From Aquarana catesbeiana (lineage: Eukaryota; Chordata; Amphibia; Anura; Ranidae), in contig NC_133335.1 of NCBI RefSeq assembly GCF_042186555.1, positions 171,860,562-171,924,561 on the forward strand: 64,000 nucleotides of DNA, given 5' to 3'. Positions within the stretch are counted from its first letter, which is position 1; every line of letters begins with the position of its first letter. Below are positions 45,252 through 56,376 of the stretch, piece by piece. The translations under genes and the position numbers were made by a program. The notes beneath the pieces are model-generated. The model worked only from the letters and a program-made list of their open reading frames with translations, was not told the DNA's origin and did not search any database.

Positions 45252-46170
45252 AGCCCCACTTCGGATAGCATGAAAAAATCCCCCTTGCAGTGGGGCCTGT
45301 CCTCATTACAAGGGTTTAATGCTCGTTAAGTCTAGGAGTAGAAGCTGTAATACTCACCTTCTTCCTCACTTGGGTAGACTTTTTCCAGGCTGTGTGGCCA
45401 GTTATCAGAAGCCTCTTCTTTTCAGTGATTCAGCTGGCAGTCACACTCTGATTGTTAAAATTCCTCCATTGTACATGAGAAGAGCAAGGGCCCATCCACA
45501 ACCCACAGCATCAAAGAGGAGCTCCCCTCTGGGTGCTTGGGACACTGCAAGAGCACAGTATATATATTTTTAAATCCTGGACCGCAGGATTACCCACAGT
45601 TGATCCAAAGGAAGGCAAAAAAAAAAAAAAAAAAAACTATAAAGCATGATACAATTTGTTCCAACGGGGAAAAAGTCAATTCCTTCCTGATTCCCCAAAA
45701 GGTAAATGAATATTTTGTGGATCAACAATCTCTAGTGTTAGGAATGATACCTGCATCCTTTTTTATACATGAATATGTCAGAAAATAAGAAATTAAACTT
45801 GGTATCCAGTTTCATATTCAGTTATATATTCAAAAGATAGAAAATCCTTTCTACGCTTTTACTTAAGAGTAATGGAACTGGATACCATGAAAGTCCCATT
45901 TCCTAATTTTGGAACATATTAGATGTATATTTCTGTTTGTGACCTCACTGAGGAGATTTCCCCTCACTTCCTGTACTTGTGAAACCTCTATAATAAATGG
46001 AGGGGAGCAGCTGGCACCAGAAGATATAGGTACAGACAGCAATAAAAGCACTCTTGGAAGTTCTAAACCTTTCTCACCCTAATAAAAATGAAGACAATAA
46101 AAACCTGAGTGGTTCTAACCCTTCCCCGCTCCTGTAATCAAAACAAAATTAAAAGCTTTGGATGGATTCA
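45252..46170 (+). other. Intron segment, nothing recognised
   Basis: AT-rich sequence with a 20-base A-tract at about 45619. No repeat ends or coding similarity seen. Confidence 0.5.
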
Positions 46171-46205
46171 AATTCGTATTCAGAATACTTTATTAATCCC
46201 AAAGG
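46171..46205 (-). mobile_element. Possible LINE 3' tail
   Basis: The minus strand reads TTTCCCTTTGGGATTAATAA then AGTATTCTGAATACGAAT. This phrase is common at the 3' end of some vertebrate LINEs. No ORF was found beside it, so the assignment is weak. Confidence 0.3.
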
Positions 46206-47138
46206 GAAATTATTAAGATACAATTACATTCAACAAAGACCAACACAATAACAAATGGAAACAAGACACGATAACAACAATAAAATTACCAAAATTAGCA
46301 AATAATACCAAATAAAACAAAATGAATACTATGCTGTTATAAACCATACCATCCCATTAAAACACTACACAGAATAAATACCAGGTTTAAATAAATGTGG
46401 GCTTTAAGTACTGGATGGGAACACGTAACAAATACAAAGTAGGTGTTATCCTAATTTGTCTGTAAAAATGAAAATACCCTTTAAGCACTCATTCTATACT
46501 CAGTCTACTGTATATACTGTATACCGCAATGTCTATATTTATATTCCAGGCATTAGCACGGCTGAAGTAAAGGGCTTTTGGTGTGCGTTTACCCTATTAT
46601 TTCCTACAAGCTGAAACTGTAGTCAGCACACATTTAGGTTTTGATATTTTCTGTTAGAATAAAATACATAACAGCAATATTTTAATGCCAGCATGGCTTC
46701 TCCTGGGATTTAGAATAGTTCATGGCCACAAATTTTTATTACTCTGTTTCATGATATGTGCAGAAAAAATATATTACGGCACTTTATTCTCTTTATAGCC
46801 TTTAAATAACTGTCTAGCCTTTCAACGTGCTCTCTATATGTCATTCCATGAACATGCTTCATTCTGTATGTTCACAGCTACATAGATTATGCTGTTTTTG
46901 TGTTGTATTTGTTTTCTATTTAAGCGATTCTGTATTTTTCATGTTAAGTTTACTTATATATAAATCTGTATCAATTTGCATAATCTTTCGGTACATGCTC
47001 GATTGCCTTGGTGCCTAGCCTGCAAGCTACACGCTGACCCTCCCCCACATTACTTACAGCGTGAACCACAGGCCCCTGCATACAGTAGCATTGTAGGCAT
47101 GAGAGGAACTCAAGTAGTTCTGTCTCATTTCCAAATCC
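46206..47138 (+). other. Intron segment, nothing recognised
   Basis: A- and T-rich sequence without identifiable elements. Confidence 0.5.
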
Positions 47139-47425
47139 CTTAAAGCGTTATTAAAGGCAAGTTTTTTTTTTTTTAAATAACAAACATGTCATATTTATCT
47201 GCTCTGTGTAGTGGTTTTGCACAGAGCAGCCCTGATCCTCCTCTTCTGGGGGCACCCAAACAGCTTGCTCTGGGGGCAAACAAACAGGCTTGCTCCCGAG
47301 CCGCTGCTTTGCATGTCCATTCACACACAGAGCTGCGGCTCGGCCCCACCCCTTCTCTCTCCTCATTGGCTCACTGGCTGTAATTGATCTCAGCCAATGA
47401 GGAGGGAGATGTTAGGACCGAGTTC
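47139..47425 (-). mobile_element. MITE fragment (GCACAGAGCAG family), reversed
   Basis: Starts TTAAAGCGTTATTAAAGGCA and contains GGTTTTGCACAGAGCAGCCC, the reverse of CCATTGCACAGAGCAGGTA in the elements at 53940 and 57265. The other end is not clear. Confidence 0.55.
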
Positions 47426-48056
47426 CCCTGCTGGCGGTACTGTGGTGCTCTTGGCGGAAAGCTGCAGTTTTAGCGTCCAACAGTAGGTGTCTCCCAGCGG
47501 CAGGGTACTTAGCCACTTCCCATCCAGCGACATACCTGTAAATTGCTGGACTTTTAGTGGTTATACTAGGATTATGCCTGCAGCTGCAGGCATCACCTCG
47601 TTATTGTTTTTAGAACCGGCGGTAGAGTCTCTAGTAATAGCAATCGGAGCGACTCACCAGCTGCTTGATTGCTTTTATAAGCAGTGGAAAGGGACATTCC
47701 CCCCCCCCCCTCCCGCCACCTTCCACAGCTCTCTCGGGCTCTACCGTCCCATCAGGAGACCCAAGCGACCAGGCGGCGCGTTCGCCAGCTGGCCAGACAG
47801 CCAAGCAAAGCCAGGATTGGCTTTGATCGGCTGTTCGTAATAGTAAACTGGAAGCGATGACATCCCTTTCGGTTTACTCGGAAACCATTGGCGCCATTTT
47901 TTGAAAATCGGAAGCATTCAGAAACATCGATCTTGATGTTTTGAATGCTTTTAAGTGCAGGGGAGGGATTTGGGGTCCTATATTCACATGCCTATTGCTG
48001 TCACAAAGATGTTTACATTCCTTGTGACAGCAATAAAAGTGATCCAAATAAAATAA

Positions 48057-48475
48057 TTAAAGAGGAAGTAAACCCTGTTGGGTTTTACTTCCTCTTTATT
48101 TCCCTGCAAAGTTAATGGGCTACTATGCATCATGTAATAGCCCATTATGTGTCACTTACCTGAAACCGAAGCCTGCGATGTCACCGCTGTCCCCACTAGC
48201 AGCGAGCGTCCATCCTCACCCCTCTTCCTCTTCCGGCTCTGTGACTGGCTGGAGTCGCGGGACGTCACTCCCGCACATGCGTGCGGGAACCGCCAGTCAT
48301 GGCATGACAGCTTTAGAAACAGCGCGATCTGCCTTTTCTAAAGTACGCATCCACCGTAGACATCGGCACATGGCTTTATTGTAGATATCCCCTAAACCGT
48401 GAAGGTTTAGGAGATATTTCCAGTACCTACAGGTAAGCCTTAATATAGGCTTACCTGTAGGTAAAAGTGGTTGTA
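48057..48475 (+). mobile_element. Nested TTAA MITE
   Basis: Begins TTAAAGAGGAAGTAAACCC, and the palindrome AAACCC...GGGTTT follows at once. It ends TACCTGTAGGTAAAAGTGG. Inserted between CAATAAAAGTGATCC and CTCGCCCTC of the host element; the right boundary is estimated. Confidence 0.65.
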
Positions 48476-48956
48476 CAGGGTGATAAAAAAAAATATAAAA
48501 TAAATGAATAATTTAAAAAGAAAATTAAAGTGCCCTCGCCCTCCCGTGCTTGCACGCAAAGGTGAACGTGCACTTTGGTACCGTAGGCAATAAACAGCAA
48601 TCATCTCACACGTGAGGTATTGTAACGAACGTCAGATCGTGGGCAGTCATTCTAGCACCAGACCTCCTCTGTACATCTAAAGTGGTAACCTGTAAAGGCT
48701 TTTTAAGCGCTGCCTATGGATAGTAAAAATGTTTATCACCATTGCACGGGCGTGCGCAATTTTAAAGTGTGACATGTTTGGTATCTATTTACTTGGCGTA
48801 ACTTTATTTTTTTTATTTTACAAAACAAAAAAGGGTTAAGTATTGTGTTTTTTTGCATTAAAATTTTAAAAAAGTGTATTTGTTCCCAAAAAATTGCGTT
48901 TGAAAAACCGCTGCGCAAATACCGTGTGATATAAAAAAATTGCAAAACCCACCAAT

Positions 48957-49443
48957 TTAAAGCGGAGCTCCACCCAAAAGTGGAACTTCCGCTCATTGGA
49001 TTCCTCCCCCCCTCCGGTGTCACAATTGGCACCTTTCAGGGGGGAGGGGGGTGCAGATACCTGTATAATACAGGTATCTGCACCCACTTCCGGCATAGGT
49101 ATCTGCAGAATCTAAGGGTATTTACGCCACTTCCCGTCCCCCCCCCGCTGTCTGCTGGGAAACACACAGGTCCCAGAGACAGCAGGGACCAGCCGTATTG
49201 CGCTGCGCAACTCACGCATGCTCAGTAGGAAACCGGGAAGTGAAGCCGCAAGTCTTCACTTCCTGATTCCCTTACCGAAGATGGAGGCGGCAGCACCCGA
49301 GGACCGAGAGACGGTTCGGCCTCGGGTGCCGACATTGCGGTCGCCCTGGACAGGTGAGTGTCCGTGTTTTAAAAGTCAGCAGCTGGAGTATTTGTAGCTG
49401 CTGACTTTAAAACAAAAAAAATTTCGGCGGAGCTCCGCTTTAA
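48957..49443 (+). mobile_element. Nested TTAA MITE (GGAGCTCCAC family)
   Basis: Begins TTAAAGCGGAGCTCCACCC and ends GGCGGAGCTCCGCTTTAA, clear terminal inverted repeats with TTAA at both ends. It divides the host phrase ...AACCCACCAA / TCTTTAGGGCCTCTGC. Confidence 0.85.
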
Positions 49444-49559
49444 TCTTTAGGGCCTCTGCTTTAAAAAAAATATATAATGTTTGGGGGTTCTGATTAATTT
49501 TCTAGCAAAAAATGCTAATTGTTACATGTGAACAAAAAGTGCCAGCGAAGGCCCGGGCT

Positions 49560-49768
49560 GAATACAATGTACGCCACACTTTTCACATATTTATTTGTAA
49601 AACATTTTGAAAACCATTTATCATTTTCCTTCCACTTCACAATTATGTGCCACTTTGTGTTGGTCTTTTACATAAAATCCCAATAAAATGCATTTATGTT
49701 TTTGGTTGTAACATGATAGAATGTGGAAAATTTCAAAGGTTATGAATACTTTTTCAAGGCACGGTTTG
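49560..49768 (+). mobile_element. Tc1-like element 3' fragment
   Basis: AATCCCAATAAAATGCATTT, then GGTTGTAACATGATAGAATG and TATGAATACTTTTTCAAGGC is the terminal region of a Tc1-like element. No transposase remains. Confidence 0.6.
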
Positions 49769-49888
49769 TTAGGATTGCTGGTTAGGCTTTTTGCTATTTA
49801 GTTTTGCTTTTCATGCTTTCTCATACTTATTGTGTGATTATCTTTCAATCACTGTAAATACATCTCACTTTGAAGATATACTGTATAC

Positions 49889-50072
49889 CAGTGGTCATCA
49901 ACCCTGTCCTCAGAGTCCACTAACAGGCCAGGTTTTATGTATTACCTTGGGGAGATGTAGACTAGAATACTGCAATCACTGAGCAGCAAATGATATCACC
50001 TGTCATGTATTAAAAGTTATCTTGCAAACCTGGCCTGTTAGTGGGGCCTGAGGACAGGGTTGATGACCACTG
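49889..50072 (+). mobile_element. hAT MITE (184 bp)
   Basis: Ends CAGTGGTCATCAACCCTGTC and GACAGGGTTGATGACCACTG are perfect inverted repeats, flanked by the perfect 8-bp repeat CTGTATAC (49881-49888 and 50073-50080). Confidence 0.95.
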
Positions 50073-50078
50073 CTGTAT

Positions 50079-50420
50079 ACAGTATCTCATAAAGTGAGTA
50101 CACCCCTCACATTTTTGTAAATATTTTATTATATCAATAACACTGAAGAAATGACACTTTTCTACAATGTAAAGTAGTGATTGTACAGCTTGTATAACAG
50201 TGTAAATTTGCTGTCACCTCAAAATAACTCAACACACAGCCATTAATGTCTAAACCGCTGGCAACAAAAGTGAGTACACCCCTAAGTGAAAATGTCCAAA
50301 TTGGGCCCAATTAGCCATTTTCCCTCCCCGGTGTCATGTGACTCATTAGTGTTACAAGGTCTCAGGTGTAAATGGGAGATACTGTATATATGGTCTGGTC
50401 CTAGTTTCCTTGTGTGGCTA
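50079..50420 (+). mobile_element. Tc1-like element 5' fragment
   Basis: Starts ACAGTATCTCATAAAGTGAG then TACACCCCTCACA, with an inner copy AAAAGTGAGTACACCCCTAA at 50267, the double direct-repeat layout of Tc1-like ends. It continues to GTCTCAGGTGTAAATGGGAG and is then lost. The hAT MITE landed exactly at its terminus. Confidence 0.75.
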
Positions 50421-50672
50421 CAATTATCTGGTTATCCCAGCTGCTGATTTCTGACAGGAGAGTCCCCAGAGAGCCGAAGCTCTCATGCACATTGTTGGAT
50501 TGTGATGCGACTCAGATAAATATTGGGGGGGGGGGGGAGCTGGGGGCACTTCTGCACACAGAAGGTTTTTTACCTCCATGCATAGAATGCACAAACATAA
50601 AAAACCCTGAGCCTTTAGAAACCACTTTAAATGCTACCATAGTGTAAGAAACAGCAATAGAGATAAGACTAA

Positions 50673-51039
50673 TGCCCCGTACACACGGTTGGACATTAAT
50701 CGGACATTCCGACAACAAAATCCTACAAAGTTGTCGGAAAATCCGATCATTCTGAACGCGGTGACGTAAAACACGTATGTCCGGCAGTAGCCAATAGCTT
50801 TCATCTCTTTATTTATTCTGAGCATGCGTGGCACTTTGTGCGTCGGATTTGTGTACACACGATCGGAAATTCCAACAACGGATTTTGTTGTCGGAAAATT
50901 TTATATCCTGCTCTCAAACTTCGTGTGTCGGAAAATCCGATGGAAAATGTGTGATGGAGCCTACACACGGTCGGAATTTCCGACAACAAAGTCCTATCAC
51001 ACATTTTCCGTCGTAAAATCCGACCGTGTGTACGGGGCA
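50673..51039 (+). mobile_element. PIF/Harbinger-type MITE, copy 3
   Basis: Ends TGCCCCGTACACACGGTTGG and CCGTGTGTACGGGGCA, flanked by TAA (50670-50672 and 51040-51042). Interior modules GGAAATTCC(A/G)ACAACG and TTGTCGGAAAATCCGAT recur in both orientations. Confidence 0.9.
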
Positions 51040-51042
51040 TAA

Positions 51043-51524
51043 GACATATGGATTTTATTTGTCTCTATGTGACTTGTAAAGAATGTGGGAGATGCCACAG
51101 GATGAGGGGTGTTATAGGGATCTAAAGCTGGCCATAGATGGGACTGGCTGAATTTCAATCCATCTATGGCTGTTCTCGTTTTAGAGAAGTCTAATGATCT
51201 CATGATCATTCTTTTGAACCAGCTTGTTGAAATTTTTTTCTTTGATCAGTGCTGCAGCCAATCAGTGGAGGAGTCCTCGCTGTCAGAATATAAACACAGC
51301 AGGGAGTATTTCTCCATCCACCTTGCTTGTGTGGATGGTGGAAACCATTTTGTTGCTTTTGACCGCCCAGCTGGCTGATTAAGAAAGACTGATCCACGTA
51401 TTGCCAGCATTGTAAGGGACATTGACTTATTAAGGAGCTGTAATGGTAATAATTTCTTACAGTTGCATATAACGTCTGCTGTTTCTGAATCCAGTAGCAT
51501 ATCTATGTATAGTTGCTGTAGAGC
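51043..51524 (+). other. Intron segment, nothing recognised
   Basis: No element ends or coding similarity identified. Confidence 0.5.
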
Positions 51525-52250
51525 ATGTCTATAGTTTCTGACTGTCTCCTATAAGGTGCATAAATCTTGACCTTCTTCTATAATATGTCTGCAGTCTGTG
51601 ACTGTCTCTTGTAGCATGTCTACAGTCTCTTAGGCCTCATGTACACTTCTGCTGGTAAACGGACGTTTAGGAACAGTTGGGCATTTTTTTCAAATGCTCC
51701 CGAACTCTCCTCTGTTATCTTATCAGTACATGTACACAGGGTCGTTTATAGCTGTTTCTAGGCAGTTGAGTTTAGAGGCCTTTTTGGAAAGCAATAAAAT
51801 TAGTTCAGATGCTGAGTTTAGAGGCATTTCAAGCGTCAAACGCTTCTAAATGCGGCTAAGCGCGGTAACTCACGTTTAGCCGTGTTTCGTTTACAGATGT
51901 TTTTCATTTTTGGCTATTTTGAAAAAAAAACTTGGCTAAACGTAGCATGTAAACGCGGCACTATCTGCAATTTAAATCGTTCAGGAGAGGTTGTAAAAAC
52001 GTCCCGTGTACATTAAGCCTTAACAGTATGTTAGCTGTCTCTTATTGTACATCTGCAGTATAAAGACATCTCTTATTGTATGTCTGCAGTCTCGAGCAGC
52101 CTCTTGTCTGCAAACGTCTGTATTCTTTTAAATATTACAGATTTTAAATATAATGTGCAGCCCTTTGGTATTGTCAGGGGTTTCTGTTAGACCCTCTCTC
52201 TATATCCACCAAGCTGACAACCACTGCTCCACTGTATCTTTTCTTCTCTC
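51525..52250 (+). mobile_element. Old relative of the minisatellite-bearing hAT, split by a MITE
   Basis: 51525-51630 and 52023-52115 are diverged units of the 33055-33536 minisatellite (ATGTCTGCAGTCTGTGACTG, TCTCTTGTAGCATGTCTACA). 52165-52215 (GTCAGGGGTTTCTGTTAGAC, then CCTCTCTC) parallels the sequence after the array at 33540. The MITE at 51633-52019 interrupts it. Termini are lost. Confidence 0.6.
51633..52019 (+). mobile_element. MITE with TTA duplication
   Basis: Ends GGCCTCATGTACAC and GTGTACATTAAGCC are inverted repeats with one mismatch, flanked by TTA (51630-51632 and 52020-52022), consistent with a Harbinger-type TWA target. Confidence 0.8.
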
Positions 52251-52481
52251 ACTACGTGCTCTAGATATGATTAATACCTAATCTGTGTGTACTCTCCCAA
52301 ATGCATAAAGGCTCACTTTAATTAAAAATGAAAATTAAGCCTTGAAATACACACAGGGAACACAGCCTATCTAGCAATGCTTATAAATTTGGTATGCAGA
52401 TGTAGCTGTATTGCACCTGACCAACCTAACATTCACCAAAGTGTATATTGGGCTTGTCAGTCAGTTCCTTTCTGCCTAGGA

Positions 52482-52617
52482 CAATGATGGAGAACCTTGA
52501 CACTCCAGATGTTTTGGAACAAGATTTCCCATGATGCTCAACTACACTGCAGAGTGCATGAGCATCATGGAAAATGTAGTTCCAAAACATTTGGGTTGCC
52601 AAGGTTCTCCATCACTG
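52482..52617 (+). mobile_element. hAT MITE (136 bp)
   Basis: Ends CAATGATGGAGAACCTTG and CAAGGTTCTCCATCACTG, flanked by the perfect 8-bp repeat GCCTAGGA (52474-52481 and 52618-52625). It folds almost end to end (CCCATGATGCTC against GAGCATCATGG). Confidence 0.93.
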
Positions 52618-52889
52618 GCCTAGGACGTACCTGGAAACCCAGGATGATGCTGTAAGCGGGTAATGTTAGTTAATACACCTTAGCGGGGGTGAAAGTCTCA
52701 CTTTAAAACTACCATGTAGACAGATGTTCTAGGAAAACTGGTTTTCCTGTCATCAGAATATCCAGCCAAGGTATTCCTAATCCCACTCACTGTAGGATTC
52801 TTGCTGAGAAAGAGTCCCCAAACCACATGTGGAAGCCTTCTGGAATCTAGCTGCAATAGCTTACCTAAAGCGACAGAAGATGTTTTACC

Positions 52890-53578
52890 TTAAAGTGGAT
52901 GTAAACCCTCACATATACCCAGTTAAATGAACAGCCTCAGACAATACACAGGGATGAAACAAATCTCCCTACATAAGTTTTACATGTATATCTGCTGTCT
53001 TCAGCTTTCTAGAATCTTTAGAAAGTGCACATCGTGCTAGAAAATGTTCTTCCTGTTTCAGCAGGAAGTCTGTATACACTGTGTGAGAGCTGATTGGAGG
53101 AAAGGCATACTCCCCCCCCCCTCCACATAGGCAGAGGAATGAAGAAACTTGCAGAGCTGCAGTCTGAATAGACAAGCTCTCTGCTTATCTCTAAGTTCAA
53201 CCCCCGACACAAATTTCCAGCTGCTTTTATCTCCTGTGTCGGAGAACTTGTCAGAAGTTATCATGAAATAGAACAAGGGTGCACACACCACTTCAGGCAA
53301 AAAATGGACACACCCGGTCCAAGGTGCCAATCCCGGATCATCACCATAGGCAATATCAAAAAGAGAAGAAAAGATTGATCACACACTTGGATCCAAAAGA
53401 TGCTGTAGAAATGTCTTTATTGTCATGAGCCAGACAAACTTGCAATGATGATCAGTTGAAGTTATCATGCTGATAACAGAGGAAGGAAGCAGCAGGGCTT
53501 TGGAGAGAGATAAGTAAACACTACAAATATATGTGCCCAGGTCTCAGATTTCACAAATTGGGTTTACATCCACTTTAA
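52890..53578 (+). mobile_element. TTAA MITE with nested 192-bp insert
   Basis: Begins TTAAAGTGGATGTAAACCC and ends GGGTTTACATCCACTTTAA, perfect inverted repeats. The interior matches 56472-56952, in the opposite orientation for part of it. The insertion at 53266-53457 is separate. The whole lies in a larger MITE whose right part is 53579-53970 (ends CCATTGCACAGAGCAGGTA...). Confidence 0.85.
53266..53457 (-). mobile_element. 192-bp insert with 12-bp target duplication
   Basis: Flanked by GAAGTTATCATG (53254-53265 and 53458-53469). Comparison with the empty site in the related MITE at 56472 shows it is an insertion. The minus strand contains CATGACAATAAAGACATTTC, an AATAAA. Long duplications of this sort are typical of target-primed retroposition; no poly(A) tail is visible. 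Confidence 0.7.
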
Positions 53579-53974
53579 TGCATTCTCTGCATTAAGGTAA
53601 AAAAAACCTTCTGATTGCAGCTCCCCCCCCCCAGCCTCCATTAATACTTACCTGAGTCCGAGCTCGATCCAGCGATGTGCACGAGAGCAGAGGCTCCCTC
53701 GTCTTTCTCCATTCTCATTAGCTCAGACACAGCAGTGGGAGCCATTGGCTACTGCTACTATCTATTGCAGCCAGGGAGGAGGGAGCGGAGGCAGGCCTCG
53801 GGAGCAAGCACACACAAGTGCCCCTATAGTAAGCAGCCCGCTATGGGGCCTCTTGACAGAAGGGAGGAGCCAGGAGCATTGGTGGGGGACCTGAGGAAAG
53901 CAGGATTGGGGCTGCTCTGTGCAAAACCATTGCACAGAGCAGGTACGTAGACCATGTTTGTTAATTTAATTTAA

Positions 53975-54601
53975 CCACTTGACAATTGGGCACTTAAACC
54001 CCCTTCCTAACCAAACCAATTTTTTAGCTTTCAGTGCTCTCACATTTTGAATGACAATTACTCAGTCATGCAACACTGTACCCATATGAAATTTTTGTCC
54101 TTTTTTTCACACAAATAGAGCTTTCTTTTGGTGGTATTTAATCACCGCTGGGTTTTTTAGTTTTTGTGCTATAAATCAAAAAAAACTGAAAATTCGGTAA
54201 AAAAAAAAAAAAAAATCTTTGTTTCTGTTAAAATTTATTGCAGACTATTGCACATTATTGCAGAGTATTGCACAGTATGGGCACAGAGCAGCGCTGTGGG
54301 CACTACAGATCCAGCCCACCACTGCTAAAAATGATCTCTCCCCCTCCCCCCCTCTCCCCTCGCACTGTACAGATTGATACAGAGAGGGGAGGGAGGAACC
54401 AGCGTCATGAGATGGCCGGCTACAAACGGCCATTTACCGCGATCCATGATGCGCCGGGTCTATCGGACCCAGCGGTCACGAAAGTTTGCGGGAGGGGGGC
54501 ACGCGAGAGCAACATTCTGGGAGGATGTCCCACAGACGCCCACCCAGAGTAAGCCGACCGCGCTGTAGCCGTCTTTCGGCTATGGCACGGTCGGCAAGTG
54601 G
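53975..54601 (+). mobile_element. piggyBac-type non-autonomous element (627 bp)
   Basis: Ends CCACTTGACAATTGGG and CACGGTCGGCAAGTGG, with TTAA on both sides (53971-53974 and 54602-54605). Shares the left half with 42008-42215 and the terminal form with 30618-31636. Confidence 0.88.
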
Positions 54602-54605
54602 TTAA

Positions 54606-55417
54606 AAGAAAATTGTTGCATTTACAATCACTTAAACTTTAGATTAAAGCTGAATTCTGTGCAGATTTAAAAAGCCAATTTTAATCTAGTTGTGTTAAAG
54701 ATTATATTATATATTAAAGATTATTATATTATTTTTATTATATTTAATTATAATTATATATTAAAGATTATATTAAAGATTTCATTGTATTTTGCAAACA
54801 TCTGGCAAAATAAGCCTAACTTGCTGTATCTTGATATTAGCCCCTGCACAGCAGCACTCAGGCTAAAAGAAAAGAGCGATGGGCAACATTGCAAGCCATA
54901 TCATCCCACATATAGCTGGCACTACAAGAACCCTTACCTATAAAAAAACTTATTGAACAAGACAAAAAAAACTGAAAGAAAATACATATACCATGTTCCT
55001 CTTCACAACAACCTACAGCCGATATAAAATAATAAATTAACTTGTGTACAGCGCTACTCAGAATTAGGGAACCTACCCCCTATTACACTTCATGAATAAT
55101 GTGTAAACCAAGTAATTCCTAATAATCAACAATATATAAATAATAATATACATAAATGCATCACCATAATCTTCATAGAAAAGTCTGTGATATTAAATCT
55201 TCATGATTGTGCATCGTGCAAAAGTATTATATATTTCTTTGTTATATAAAATGTATATTTTTAATTTTGTAAAATTAAAAAGTTATTTTTTTTTTATTGA
55301 AGACATCATTTTTGTATGGCCATCATATAATATATTACAGTTCTGTCTGAAAATCGTCAGCACAGTCTTTAATTTTTTTTTTCTTTAAAGATTCAACCTC
55401 TAATAATATATACAGTA
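54606..55417 (+). other. Intron segment, nothing recognised
   Basis: Very AT-rich, with degenerate TATTAAAGATTATAT repeats at 54700-54785. No gene seen. Confidence 0.5.
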
Positions 55418-55419
55418 TA

Positions 55420-55887
55420 CAGTGGAACCTTGGTTTATGAGTAACGCGGTTAACGAGCGTTTTGAAAGACAAGCAACTTTTTTTTTTAAATTCTGACTCG
55501 GTTTGCGAGTATTGTCTTGCAAAACGAGCAGAATTCAAGCTAATGGGTGGTGCAGTACCGCATTTGGCCAGAGGTGCGGGGGCGCCGGGGACACTCGGAA
55601 CGGTTCAGAGCCATTCGGAAATGCTCGTAATGACTCGGAAATACTTGGAAACACCTGGAAATACTCCATTCTCGAGTGTTTCCGAGCTGTCCCCAAGTAT
55701 TTGCGGGGCTCTCCGGCACCCCCCCACCTATGGCCACATACGGTATTGCATGTAATAGAAGTCAATGCGGAACGAATTATCTTCGTTTCCATTGACTTCT
55801 ATGGGGAAACTCGCTTTGATATGCGAGTGATTGGGATTACAAGCATTCTCCTGGAATGGATTATGCTCGAAATCCAAGGTTCCACTG
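55420..55887 (+). mobile_element. mariner-type MITE (468 bp)
   Basis: Ends CAGTGGAACCTTGG and CCAAGGTTCCACTG are perfect inverted repeats, flanked by TA (55418-55419 and 55888-55889). The interior has a short array of ACTCGGAAATACTTGGAAAC-like units and a palindromic CATTGACTTCTATG pair. No transposase. Confidence 0.9.
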
Positions 55888-56047
55888 TATCTCTTCTGTC
55901 TGTTATTCTCAGAGTGGATTAGAGATTTTGCTCCCTAACCATATAGTTGGCTATTTATATTTACCACTGCATAGAGATATTTAAGAATAAAATTCCCTTT
56001 TTTTAAACTTTACATATTAACTAAATTACACACCACCCTTTTTTTAA

Positions 56048-56124
56048 GGTTATTATCCGATTATTCGGAAACAATAATCGGCCAACTAATCAATTATGAA
56101 AACAATCGTTAGTTGCAGCCCTAG
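56048..56124 (-). mobile_element. hAT MITE end fragment
   Basis: The minus strand starts AGGGCTGCAACTAACGATTG and runs to TAATCGGATAATAA. This is the end of a very common vertebrate hAT-type repeat. The other end is not found. Confidence 0.55.
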
Positions 56125-56376
56125 AAGAGAGAGCAGTGTGATGATCTCATCAGTGTTCTCCTATTCTTACAATGCCCATTCAGAGACTTAGATTGGGTCC
56201 TAGGCCAGGCTGTACTGCTAAACTACAGAGTAGTCTGCAGTAAGATCTCAGGAAGTGCATGACCTTCAGTGCAGTCTGGAAACTGGCTGAACAAAATTTT
56301 GAATCACTTTATATTTAGGCCAGTTCCCATGTAAGCATTTCAAATGTGTATTTAGCAGTTGGCCTGGAGATTGGCT

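Larger units (their letters stand above)
47509..49535 (+). mobile_element. Long CCACTT-type element with two nested MITEs
   Basis: Starts AGCCACTTCCCATCCAGCGA and carries the ordered phrases TCACAAAGATGTTTACATTC, CCTCTGTACATCTAAAGTGG and TGACATGTTTGGTATCTATT, as in the family of 30618-31636. It is interrupted at 48057-48475 and 48957-49443. The right terminal repeat is lost near 49535. The left TTAA is mutated (CTTA). Confidence 0.65.
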
